Positions 22,816 to 30,663 of a DNA stretch of 39,059 bases are shown one piece after another. The notes below the pieces were generated by a model. That model was not told the DNA's origin and did no database searches. It worked only from the letters and a program-made list of their open reading frames with translations. Source of the DNA: JAIRNF01 sp031550925 (GTDB lineage Bacteria > Bacteroidota > Bacteroidia > Bacteroidales > UBA932); NCBI GenBank assembly GCA_031550925.1, contig JAVBOE010000046.1, positions 1 to 39,059 of the forward strand, given 5' to 3'. The translations under genes and the position numbers were made by a program. How positions within the stretch are numbered: the first letter of the stretch is position 1; each line of letters starts with the position of its first letter.

Positions 22816-25800
22816 TTATCTACCAAAATAGTTATATGTCCAATATTGTCCGTCATATACAAACATCGCCGTATCACCTCGTCCTCCTCCGGCACCAACA
22901 GATGACACAAGGCTACCATCGGTATGAATGCTCTTCCCATTCCCATACACAGTGACTCCGGCACTGTTCATTCTGCGAATAAAAATAAGTTGTCCGGTTT
23001 GTGGGTTATAAGGCAAATAAACACTTATAGCTGAGGAATTGTACGCTGCAACATAGCAGTCCGTAGCAGATAGGTATGTATTAGTGGTTGTTGCATGCAA
23101 ACAGCCAAAATACAAACCATTTGCAAGCAGCCTATGAAAGTATCCGCCCCATGCCGGAGCGGGATTCAAATTGCTATTTAACGCCATGCCATAAACACCG
23201 CATATCGCCCCTTTGCTATTATAGGCTGATTTCTGTAAATCTCCATACCCTAATCCAACAATCGCTCCTTTTAATTCTATTCCTGTCGTTGCTGAAACAG
23301 CCTGTATTCCAGCTCTGTTTGCGATTACACCCTGTGAGCTAACATTTGCAACATCGCCGTCAGATGTACTTGCTCTCATATCTCCGGCTTGGCTATCTAG
23401 TTTGATTGTCTGTTTTACAGTTGTGTCATCGCCTGATGATGTGTACTTTGATATATCAGAAGCAAACGAAATGCCGCCATTAGCCCCGTCCATTTGAGCC
23501 CGGGGTGTTCCGTCTGCTGTGGTGTTCTGAGAGGTTATCTTTCCTGACTTAATAATCCAATCGGCGATATTTGCATTTTCAGCCAAAAGGAGATTAGTCG
23601 CCACACTATCAAACTGTGCCCCAAAACCATTCCAAAACGCAGTATCTGTTGGTGTTTTATTGCTAAACCCATCGCCAGCATCTACACGGGCAACGTAATA
23701 AGTATTATTATATTTTACACAGTCAATCCGCTTGCTTGTACCATAATAGATGGCAGAACTACTATAAGTCCCGCGAAATACCAAGGCTGGGCTATCTCCC
23801 TTATCTCCTTTTTTCCCATCTGCTCCATCTATTCCATCATAACCTGTAACCCTTGTCGGTGTACTCCAACTTTGCAGTAATTCTCCTCCAGCTGATTTTT
23901 TAGCTACCGTACACCATAGATACTGCAAAGAACCAGCCGCCGGCATAGTGGTACTCCAACCCACGGGACTTGCAGACGTTGCCAAAAGTGCCGGCGGAGT
24001 GGTAGTCGAACCGTTTACAGCGTATCGATACTCATAGTAATCGCCCGCAACACCCTGTGCTATTGGTTGCCAATAAGTGGCGTTTGTTGGCTCTTTTCCC
24101 TGCGTGGGTGTCGGATTTATATAACGATAAGAGGATAGTACTCCATTTAAGGCATATACAACTTCATCGCCCTGATAGTATGTGTAAGAGGTATTGTATG
24201 CTCCTCGATACACTCCAATAAAGTCCTCATCGCCGCTTGCGCTTTGAACGATAGTGCCTTTTAGCCTCAACTTGCCGTCACCCTTTGTGTTGAAATCGAG
24301 ATAAGCCTCAGCGTTTCCTACACGGGCGGCGTTATTGAGAAAGTCAATAAAGTTAAGCCCATCAGAAGAAACTACCTTATCAGTTGTTATTCGCCCGGGC
24401 AGTATCTCTGTAAAGCCATACAAAGAAACGTAGCTCCGTTCGCCGTCATACTCGCTATTTAAAATACCCACTAATAGATGATAGTAGTCCGCAATGGTTT
24501 CTATGCCGATAGCTTGTTCGCTTATATAAAATTCGCCTGTTCCGGCTATTTTGCTTACTTTAGCATATAGATAGTACTTTTTAGTGCCATCTGTTAAAAC
24601 AGGCGTATTGAACTCAGGAAGCGTCCAAAATCTATACTCATCCACAGCATGGCTTGAGGATATGGTGTCTATACCCAGCGTCATGTGCTGAATAATCCCT
24701 GCCGGCGATGTCAGTATTTTAGTTCCGCTGTTATAGGTAACATTATGGGCTTTTTCAACCGGCGTTGTGGTGTTGGTAACGAAGCGGAATTGCAGGCTTT
24801 CATCCCCAACAAGCATCGCCATTGTTTGAACGGTTATCGGAGTGATAGAGCCTGTAAAATTTTCAAGCAATGCGTTCTCAAGCAGCGTAATTGTTTCAGC
24901 GGAATCTCTGTATCGGCGTTTTGTGAACTGCAAGGCATCTTTATACAGGCTATCAACAAGAACCTCGTTGCTTTCAATCTTTCGGAGGTTGCTAGATATA
25001 GTACTGCCAACAACCGAATTAGATAGCTCAATTATAGGGCTGTGGGGATTGTGAATATAGTCTTTTATGCCGATAATACGTATTGACACACCATCAGGCT
25101 GAAACTGATTGTCGCTAAATAGAATATATCCGCCTAGCTTAATTCTCCCTCCAATATTTAGCCAATCTTTTTTAGCCCAAATGCCGTCAAGTTCACCTGT
25201 GAATGTAAACTTTTGCTCTTCGTTCTCATATAAATACTTTGCCGCTTCGCGGAACATATCCCAACTTGCCCCTGTTTTTGTTATATTATCACAGATGTAA
25301 GCATTGGGCATCATCATGCCAAAAACGGCGTATGTATCTGTGGCTATTGGCTTAAAAACGCTGTCGGGCATTGTTCGCCCGTCTAATTCTTGTGGTACAA
25401 TCTCAAACCGCCTGTCTGCATGTATGTATTTTACCTCAAATTCTTTCCCCGCCAACATACCTGATTGAAAGATAACAGTCATGGTTTCGCCCTCAATGAG
25501 ATAATTTTCAAAATTGAGGTCTGCTGGGATAGTATTATCTATAAAGTCGTAAAAATGCTTATCAGCATCAACCACAACGACAGAGGTAACATCGCCAACA
25601 CGGGAGGGATAAATGTTAGAGCAATCAAGGCTATCCTCCCCCTGACTTGATAGGGGCTTATCCACTCGGCGAATTGAAAAGCCGTCTGAATCTGATATAT
25701 AAGTCCGCCCCTCATATTCGAGCGTTTGATTTTTAGGTAATAATAACTCGTTCGCCCCATACTTGCTAGGGTCAATATTCCTTTCTCCGCCTTGCACAAA

Positions 25801-26418
25801 CAGTATCTCAATAGCCTTACTATTGTTCTCATTTGCTCGTCCAACGCCTGTTTTAAATCCATTCCCGCGCCCATAAGAAAGAGGAAGGGGACTGTCTTTG
25901 TTGTATTCGACCTTGCGGAGGTTGATTGTTTTTCCATTAATTTCCCATTCAGTTTCAAACTCGTCCGCCATTTGCGAAAGTGCATCAATGCAATAGGCGT
26001 GGTTGTATGAAATAAGCTTCTCTGCGGCGGTTATACATTCACCAATAGACCAGCCCGATTCACGCTGATTAAGATTATCAACCAACATTTTTAAGTGCTC
26101 CTGTGGCTGGGCTGTTAGATTGAACTTTAAGCGGCGGGAAGTGGTGTCCTTAAACTTATACTTGCTCAACTTATATTTCGGCGAATCCATAATCAGAGTG
26201 TACTCAAAGTTGTGCGTATTGTGCATCTTAAAGTTTTCAGGCTTTTCAAGTGTGTACTCTTCTCCCTCAAAAATACAATACGCCCCGAGTGGAATTTCGA
26301 GATGCTGCGGGAGCGAATAATACAGGGTTAGGCTATGGTCGCCTTTTATAGCCCTATACCGGTAGCTATTTTCGTTTACCGGTAAATCAACCTCCGTATT
26401 GTCAAAGTATATTTTCAT
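22816..26418 (-). CDS. Tail-tip / tail-associated fibre protein with collagen-like segment
   Basis: A 1200-residue protein. The first 400 residues (MKIYFDNTEVDLPVNENSYR onward) have the character of a phage tail-hub or tail-endopeptidase N-terminal domain: sequential beta strands attaching to the distal tail. The middle contains Gly/Ser/Thr-rich beta repeats with two carbohydrate-module-like blocks (VYRGAYNTSYTYYQGDEVVYALN and VFRGTYSSSAIYYGTSKRIDCVKYNNTYYV). Between them is a short collagen-like Gly-X-Y run (GIDGADGKKGDKGDSP, near residue 860). The C-terminus is a Gly-rich fibre. It starts with a TAATG overlap after the 105-residue gene. It probably forms the host-contacting central fibre beside the DGR-varied protein. 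Confidence 0.8.
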   Translation of the reverse strand: MKIYFDNTEVDLPVNENSYRYRAIKGDHSLTLYYSLPQHLEIPLGAYCIFEGEEYTLEKPENFKMHNTHNFEYTLIMDSPKYKLSKYKFKDTTSRRLKFNLTAQPQEHLKMLVDNLNQRESGWSIGECITAAEKLISYNHAYCIDALSQMADEFETEWEINGKTINLRKVEYNKDSPLPLSYGRGNGFKTGVGRANENNSKAIEILFVQGGERNIDPSKYGANELLLPKNQTLEYEGRTYISDSDGFSIRRVDKPLSSQGEDSLDCSNIYPSRVGDVTSVVVVDADKHFYDFIDNTIPADLNFENYLIEGETMTVIFQSGMLAGKEFEVKYIHADRRFEIVPQELDGRTMPDSVFKPIATDTYAVFGMMMPNAYICDNITKTGASWDMFREAAKYLYENEEQKFTFTGELDGIWAKKDWLNIGGRIKLGGYILFSDNQFQPDGVSIRIIGIKDYIHNPHSPIIELSNSVVGSTISSNLRKIESNEVLVDSLYKDALQFTKRRYRDSAETITLLENALLENFTGSITPITVQTMAMLVGDESLQFRFVTNTTTPVEKAHNVTYNSGTKILTSPAGIIQHMTLGIDTISSSHAVDEYRFWTLPEFNTPVLTDGTKKYYLYAKVSKIAGTGEFYISEQAIGIETIADYYHLLVGILNSEYDGERSYVSLYGFTEILPGRITTDKVVSSDGLNFIDFLNNAARVGNAEAYLDFNTKGDGKLRLKGTIVQSASGDEDFIGVYRGAYNTSYTYYQGDEVVYALNGVLSSYRYINPTPTQGKEPTNATYWQPIAQGVAGDYYEYRYAVNGSTTTPPALLATSASPVGWSTTMPAAGSLQYLWCTVAKKSAGGELLQSWSTPTRVTGYDGIDGADGKKGDKGDSPALVFRGTYSSSAIYYGTSKRIDCVKYNNTYYVARVDAGDGFSNKTPTDTAFWNGFGAQFDSVATNLLLAENANIADWIIKSGKITSQNTTADGTPRAQMDGANGGISFASDISKYTSSGDDTTVKQTIKLDSQAGDMRASTSDGDVANVSSQGVIANRAGIQAVSATTGIELKGAIVGLGYGDLQKSAYNSKGAICGVYGMALNSNLNPAPAWGGYFHRLLANGLYFGCLHATTTNTYLSATDCYVAAYNSSAISVYLPYNPQTGQLIFIRRMNSAGVTVYGNGKSIHTDGSLVSSVGAGGGRGDTAMFVYDGQYWTYNYFGR

Positions 26419-26735
26419 TATGTAAATTGATATATCTTTCCGTTACCGCATTTTGTACTGCGTATAATGGTCGAAAATGGAAAATCTTGCTCATCCACTT
26501 GGTTAAGGGCGCTCTTGATGTTTGTCGAATTTGAAAAGAATTTGCCCTCTGTTTGGGTATTACTATATCTGAAATGTATAAGATACCGACCATCTCCGTG
26601 TTTTGTCTTAACATCGGGAATAAAATCAAGAACATCAATCTCGCAGTTTACCACATCAGTTATTGATGCTTGAGGGCAGTTAAATATTTTTCGGTCATCA
26701 ACCCGCGTAATTCCTAAGTCGCTAAATTTTTTCAT
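26418..26735 (-). CDS. Small phage protein of unknown function
   Basis: A 105-residue protein. I chose ATG 26735 because it forms an ATGA overlap with the preceding membrane-protein gene; an in-frame upstream ATG at 26801 would overlap that gene by 70 bp. The sequence (KKFSDLGITRVDDRKIFNCPQASITDV, RYLIHFRYSNTQTEGKFFSNSTNIKSAL, FSTIIRST) looks like a small beta-rich fold. Possibilities include an OB-like or nucleic-acid-binding domain, but I cannot assign a family. It lies in the same transcript as the DGR reverse transcriptase, two genes downstream, so an accessory DGR role is conceivable yet unproven. Confidence 0.6.
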   Translation of the reverse strand: MKKFSDLGITRVDDRKIFNCPQASITDVVNCEIDVLDFIPDVKTKHGDGRYLIHFRYSNTQTEGKFFSNSTNIKSALNQVDEQDFPFSTIIRSTKCGNGKIYQFT

Positions 26736-27217
26736 AATAACATCAGCAATAAAGTTGTGTACATACTTGCAAATAGAGCCAACTCGCCCCAAAACGTCCA
26801 CTTCTTATCCCTGTAAGCGAGATAAATAAGGGCAGCAATAGCTATAGCCAGCAAATACCAATACCCGCATAGTACCATCCAAGAAAGTGCCGAAGCAGCA
26901 CATACTGCCGCACTTGTGTAGTGTATTGTTTTTTCGTGGCTCTTAAAGAGAGGAGCAGCCCCAACAAAGCCAAGCCCGCCCCCTGTAAATAATCCAAGAA
27001 ACTGAAACCATTTACCGTCTGTCATTTCAAACATTATCGGTATAACAGTAAAAGCAATGATGAAACACCATACAGTAAACAGTATGCCTAGATTCTTTCT
27101 CAACCTATTCAGCATATAGTAGCTATCAGAAATAGAGTAAGGAACGCCAAATATGTATAATATTGCCGCTATGTATAATGCAAAAATTGCAAACGAAACA
27201 ATAAGTAGTGTTATCAT
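26732..27217 (-). CDS. Polytopic membrane protein in the DGR-tail operon
   Basis: A 161-residue, very hydrophobic protein with about five transmembrane helices (LLIVSFAIFALYIAAILYIF, LGILFTVWCFIIAFTVIPIMF, LFTGGGLGFVGAAPLF, HYTSAAVCAASALSWMVLCGYWYLLAIAIAALIYLAY, FWGELALFASMYTTLLLML). It overlaps the genes on both sides by ATGA (27214-27217 and 26732-26735), so it is a regular member of the late operon. A membrane protein here could be a holin or superinfection-exclusion factor; no family was recognised. Confidence 0.6.
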   Translation of the reverse strand: MITLLIVSFAIFALYIAAILYIFGVPYSISDSYYMLNRLRKNLGILFTVWCFIIAFTVIPIMFEMTDGKWFQFLGLFTGGGLGFVGAAPLFKSHEKTIHYTSAAVCAASALSWMVLCGYWYLLAIAIAALIYLAYRDKKWTFWGELALFASMYTTLLLMLL

Positions 27218-27963
27218 GACATTGGGATTTCTAGGGTTATTTTTTGGGGATAGTCTATTTTGAAGTCATAGACATCAACTTCCTCGATTGTGGCGAGCAA
27301 TGCAATGTCTCGCTTATGTTTAGCCGTTACAATAGCAGCCTTGTCAGCGTAACGCTGTATTGAAGCGAGCATTAACTCGGCGTTATCAATAGGTAGAGTA
27401 ATAACCATACCCGACAAATCAATATCAATGCTCTTTTCTCCGAGCATCTTTGCCGATGAAACGGAATTGCCATAAACAGCCCGCATTTCCTTATCTATCC
27501 AGCAAGGTTGCCCGTTCACTAAAAAGCTATTTACTTCATCCGAAGTGTCATAATCCTCAATATCCGATATTTTCTCGTTGATAGCGTCTTTTAGGGTTCT
27601 AGCAATACCGAACTGCTCCCGGTAATCTTTATCCACTTGCTTTTTGATGTGCTTTCTTTCGCGAATAAAATCCTCGTATTTCTTTATGCAAGATGGCTCT
27701 GCTTGTCCCATTTTAGCAGCGTTATAGTCATTTTGTAACTTTGCCTCATAGTCGCTATCCCACAAAGTTGATAACACCGCAGCCGTGAGCTTTGCCTTAG
27801 TTACAGTTGCCCATACCACTACTTCTTTACATTCCCATTGCGGAGCAGACTCTTCTCCGTTCTCCTCGTGGTGCGCTTGTGTTTCAACTATATCCCAACG
27901 GTAAGTAAATGAACCGTCTCCGTTTGCCTCATATACTGAGGGCTTAAAATCGTAAAGTGCCAT
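27214..27963 (-). CDS. DUF4376-like tail-associated protein
   Basis: A 249-residue protein. The C-terminal half (ARTLKDAINEKISDIEDYDTSDEVNSFLVNGQPCWIDKEMRAVYGNSV, then DAELMLASIQRYADKAAIVTAKHKRDIALLATIEEVDVYD, with modest gaps) has the character of DUF4376, a domain found on tail-fibre-associated proteins of many phages. The N-terminus is acidic. Its start ATG at 27963 lies inside the end of the reverse-transcriptase gene (20-bp overlap), so translation is coupled to the RT. In this place it probably serves in tail-fibre assembly or as the base of a fibre; a direct DGR role is an inference only. Confidence 0.6.
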   Translation of the reverse strand: MALYDFKPSVYEANGDGSFTYRWDIVETQAHHEENGEESAPQWECKEVVVWATVTKAKLTAAVLSTLWDSDYEAKLQNDYNAAKMGQAEPSCIKKYEDFIRERKHIKKQVDKDYREQFGIARTLKDAINEKISDIEDYDTSDEVNSFLVNGQPCWIDKEMRAVYGNSVSSAKMLGEKSIDIDLSGMVITLPIDNAELMLASIQRYADKAAIVTAKHKRDIALLATIEEVDVYDFKIDYPQKITLEIPMS

Positions 27964-28948
27964 ATATTTCCGGTTTAATTATTGATTTAAGTAAATGTTT
28001 TGAGTTGCTGTATTTAGCCCAGCCTAACCAGCTACTTATTCTTTGTTTGTAATCATTTTCTGATATCTTATCCTTTTTATTTAGCCGAGCGACAGCCTTA
28101 CAAAAGTTTTTCTTTATGCTTTTCCGTATTTGCGTATGGGTGTGATAGAACCGAAATCCAACAAAATCAAGCCCTCGAGCATCTATCGGGAATACCTGAA
28201 AATTGCCTTTAAGGGTTAAGCAAAGCTGTGTATTGAGGTAGTTGTTAATATTGACAAGAAGACCTTGCAAAAAGGCTTTATCGTTGTGTAAAAACACCAT
28301 GTCGTCCGCATACCTGAAATAGTATTTTATATGTACCACTTCCTTAATCCAATGGTCAAAATAGGTAAGGTATAGGTTTGCGAAATATTGACTTAAATAG
28401 TTACCTATAGGAACGCCCGGTGCACTATCAATAATTTGGTCAAGAAGTTCTAAAGTATCTTTGCATTTTATTTTCCGCCTAATAATATCTTTCAAAATAT
28501 CATGGTCTATGCTGGGATAGAATTTCTTTACATCTATTTTGAGACAATAGCGGGTGTTTTCAACATCTTTCATCGCTGCCTTAACCTTTACCATCGCCCC
28601 GTGGATACCCCTGTTTTTAATACAAGAATAGGTATCTGTCGTAAAAACGGAAACCCAAATAGGTTCAAGCACATTCATTATTGCATGGTGTACAATCCTA
28701 TCAGGGAAATAGGGAAGCCTATAAATTATCCTTTCTTTAGGTTCATATATTTTGAATATATCATATTCAGAAGTGCGGAAAGTCTTATTTTTTAAATCTT
28801 CATGGAGCTTAAGAATATTACTATCCCTATTCTTGTCATGTCGCTTGACTCCGTGAGACCTTAACTTTCCCCGCCTAGCTTTCTCATCAGCAAGGCGGAG
28901 ATTGTCAAGGTTTATAATCTTTTCGTATATGTTTCCAATCCGTTTCAT
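27944..28948 (-). CDS. DGR reverse transcriptase
   Basis: A 334-residue reverse transcriptase. Catalytic residues are Asp139 in KIDVKKFYPSID and the YADD box at 213-216 (Asp215, Asp216). The fourth motif reads IGNYLSQ (181-187). This is the IGxxxSQ form specific to diversity-generating retroelement enzymes, in place of the QGxxxSP of group II introns and retrons, and it lies where the low-fidelity adenine-mutating RTs differ. No maturase or endonuclease domain is present. The gene follows the template repeat by about 120 bp, and the target gene precedes both. It copies the template RNA with errors at A and feeds the product into the variable repeat. It overlaps the next gene by 20 bp. Confidence in the class is very high. 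Confidence 0.96.
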   Translation of the reverse strand: MKRIGNIYEKIINLDNLRLADEKARRGKLRSHGVKRHDKNRDSNILKLHEDLKNKTFRTSEYDIFKIYEPKERIIYRLPYFPDRIVHHAIMNVLEPIWVSVFTTDTYSCIKNRGIHGAMVKVKAAMKDVENTRYCLKIDVKKFYPSIDHDILKDIIRRKIKCKDTLELLDQIIDSAPGVPIGNYLSQYFANLYLTYFDHWIKEVVHIKYYFRYADDMVFLHNDKAFLQGLLVNINNYLNTQLCLTLKGNFQVFPIDARGLDFVGFRFYHTHTQIRKSIKKNFCKAVARLNKKDKISENDYKQRISSWLGWAKYSNSKHLLKSIIKPEIYGTLRF

Positions 28949-29064
28949 CGAAAACTTTGCTTTTCTTTTTGGAGTATTCGGCTTAAGCCTACTAACACCG
29001 TTTAAGGTTGTTATTTTTTGCCTAGAGGCAAGGTCGCTGCTCCATCTGTTATATTCTTTACCTT

Positions 29065-29077
29065 TGAAAACCAGAGG
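29065..29077 (-). other. IMH*-like template end
   Basis: Next to the template repeat the minus strand reads CCTCTGGTTTTCA, against CCTTTGCTTTTTA at the variable repeat. The three mismatches (T/C, C/G, T/C) involve no template A. In known DGRs the IMH and IMH* copies differ in exactly this way and set the direction of transfer. The boundary is judged by eye. Confidence 0.55.
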
Positions 29078-29183
29078 TGGGAGCTGATATTCGTATTCGC
29101 ATTCGAGGGGGTGTTATTCGAATTAGCGTAGCTGAGACCTGCATTCGCCCTGTTATTCGCATTACCGCCGAACAGCACACCAC
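29075..29183 (-). repeat. DGR template repeat (TR)
   Basis: A 109-bp non-coding repeat between the target stop and the RT start. Template positions equal variable positions minus 166, without gaps. Read as codons it would encode a segment rich in Asn (AAT/AAC), in which a single A change can reach many residues; this is the hallmark of DGR templates. Homology stops sharply at its 5' end (beyond 29183). It is probably transcribed as part of the tail operon or as a separate template RNA. Confidence 0.95.
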
Positions 29184-29213
29184 AAGAGCAACCAACCTTT
29201 CAAAATCCGTTCG

Positions 29214-29243
29214 CTTTCGCTTTACGCTGGTAAAAAGCAAAGG
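29214..29243 (-). promoter_or_regulatory. Hairpin and IMH at the 3' end of the variable repeat
   Basis: Just past the varied bases a 9-bp stem with one bulged base can form (29214-29223 with 29234-29242, 10-base loop), overlapping the target stop codon at 29222-29224. BPP-1 needs a hairpin at the same place for target recognition. The IMH-like segment is at 29231-29243. The stem is AT-rich and weaker than the phage example, so the role is tentative. Confidence 0.45.
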
Positions 29244-30646
29244 CGGGAGCCGACATTCGCATTCGCATCCGAGGGGGCGTTAATCGAATTAGCGCAGCCG
29301 AGACCCGCAGACGCCCCGTTATTCGCATAACCGCCGAACAGCACACCACGCAAAGAACTAGCGGTAATAGACGTATAGAAATAATCGCACCAATAAGTAG
29401 TTGAACCTCCTGTTGCCACTTCTGGCATAATATCTCCAAATTCGCCAATGAGCATTTCTTTTACATAACCATTAGCACGAGGAAGCAAGCCACGCATCTC
29501 ATAATTCGTATATGCACTATCGGTAAAATTAGCAGGGTTGTCGCACACATAGACTTTGCTTGTTCCGCCGTCTGCATCGGTCTTAATTTCAATATTAATC
29601 CCGTCAGTCCATTTATATATGTGTCCAAAAGGATTTTCAACCCCTCTGTAGCGGTTCGCATAAACGGTTCGCACGGTTCCTGTAAATTCATTCGGCAAAT
29701 CATACGCAACTTCGCCGGATGCATTACCTAGAGAATTCGTATGTCCGCAAGGAATGAAAGGATAGTATCCGTTAAAGGTGTTCCAATCAGCGCTAGCAAC
29801 AGTAGTCACACCATCACCAAGCCCACCTTGTGCAAAGCCGTTAGCGTCTTTTTGGGCATTAAACGCGGCTTGACTATTTCTAGTGGCATACTCAATGTAA
29901 AAGAGCCAAGCAACGGTTTTGTGAGAGCTGTATAGGTTACAATTCCATTGAGTACCGGCTCCTCTTAATCGGGCGGCACTCCTAAAAGCTGTCCGGCTTT
30001 TGTAGGTAGTAGGACGACCCAATGCTGTACGGTATGTTCCGTCCCAATCTGACTGGTTGTTTCCTCCACGATAGTCAACCCCCATATTTATGATAGAGCA
30101 TAACTTACCTGTGCTGCGTTCAAATGTCGCTTCAAACGCTGAAACATAATGCTTTGGCACAGCGTGATATCCGGGCAAGGGAAGTTCGCTGATTTTTGCC
30201 CGGCGTATTGTTCCCTCTGTTTCAAACTTGCGATAATGTGCCGGCACTTCAACCATAACTTGCCCGCGAGAACCGTCAAGAATATGTGCGCCCCAATTTG
30301 TTGGATGTAAATACTCAACGACATTTCCGCTATCATCAAGTACGCAACCTTTCATGCGGTTTTGAATAGGCAGGCTCTTATGCAAAGAAACATTTCCTAT
30401 ACGTGTACAAGCAGGCGATGAAACCGTTGTATTCCACTCAATGCCGTAAGCGCATTGCTCCTCTAAGTATGGAAGTAACGCCGCAATTTTACTTTGCTTG
30501 GACTCGCCGTCTGTATCTAACACCTCCACAATTAAATCAAGAGGGTTCGTGTCGCCTATATCGGGCAACTCGCTTAATCGTTTTCCGTTGTTGAAAGCCG
30601 TGATTATCTCTAATAACTTCGCTTCCTGTTCCGCTGTAAATGCCAT
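29222..30646 (-). CDS. DGR-diversified tail protein with C-type-lectin-like C-terminus
   Basis: A 474-residue phage structural protein. The N-terminal half looks like a tail-attachment region (AFNNGKRLSELPDIGDTNPLDLIVEVLDTDG). The C-terminal half has the Trp/Gly/Asn-rich pattern of the formylglycine-generating-enzyme/C-type-lectin fold used by DGR targets (YRGVENPFGHIYKWTDG, AYTNYEMRGLL, TTYWCDYFYTS). The variable repeat covers residues 433-469. Residues differing from the template are Y440, G444, S446, G450, C451, I455, A457, D460, A463, V465, G466 and R468. The end, NVGSRLCFLPA, resembles the conserved NxGFR closing strand of the fold. Probable role: receptor binding at the tail tip. A 17-bp gap separates it from the gene upstream. 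Confidence 0.92.
   Translation of the reverse strand: MAFTAEQEAKLLEIITAFNNGKRLSELPDIGDTNPLDLIVEVLDTDGESKQSKIAALLPYLEEQCAYGIEWNTTVSSPACTRIGNVSLHKSLPIQNRMKGCVLDDSGNVVEYLHPTNWGAHILDGSRGQVMVEVPAHYRKFETEGTIRRAKISELPLPGYHAVPKHYVSAFEATFERSTGKLCSIINMGVDYRGGNNQSDWDGTYRTALGRPTTYKSRTAFRSAARLRGAGTQWNCNLYSSHKTVAWLFYIEYATRNSQAAFNAQKDANGFAQGGLGDGVTTVASADWNTFNGYYPFIPCGHTNSLGNASGEVAYDLPNEFTGTVRTVYANRYRGVENPFGHIYKWTDGINIEIKTDADGGTSKVYVCDNPANFTDSAYTNYEMRGLLPRANGYVKEMLIGEFGDIMPEVATGGSTTYWCDYFYTSITASSLRGVLFGGYANNGASAGLGCANSINAPSDANANVGSRLCFLPA
29241..29349 (-). repeat. DGR variable repeat (VR) inside the target gene
   Basis: A 109-bp copy of the template in frame at the 3' end of the target gene. Thirteen codons change and twelve of them alter the residue; one change (Ala447) is silent. 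Every difference falls on a template adenine. Confidence 0.95.
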
Positions 30647-30663
30647 ATACTTTAAGTTATTTA

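Larger units (their letters stand above)
27944..30646 (-). other. Diversity-generating retroelement (target, template repeat, RT)
   Basis: On the minus strand the order is target gene with the variable repeat at its 3' end, a 273-bp gap carrying the template repeat, then the RT gene. Over 109 aligned bases the two repeats differ at 14 positions, all A in the template on the coding strand (29 A's in total; the 80 other bases are identical). Observed changes are ten A-to-G, three A-to-T and one A-to-C. No avd-like four-helix gene was found between target and RT. The cassette sits in the tail module, as in the Bordetella phage BPP-1 system, and should diversify a tail-borne ligand. Confidence 0.96.

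Noticed and set aside
22815..22964. Upstream ATG at 22964 for the 158-residue phage protein
   Set aside because: It would overlap the tail-tip gene by about 150 bp, while the ATG at 22814 sits one base after that gene's stop, matching the tight spacing of this operon.
27944..28948. Reverse transcriptase of a group II intron or retron
   Set aside because: No maturase or HNH domain, no intron domain V/VI structure or msr-msd layout, and the fourth motif is IGxxxSQ; the adjacent TR/VR pair settles it as a DGR.
29077..29283. A plus-strand open frame running through both template and variable repeats
   Set aside because: It is open only because the Asn-rich template and VR lack stop codons on the other strand; the minus-strand target and DGR layout explain the sequence fully.
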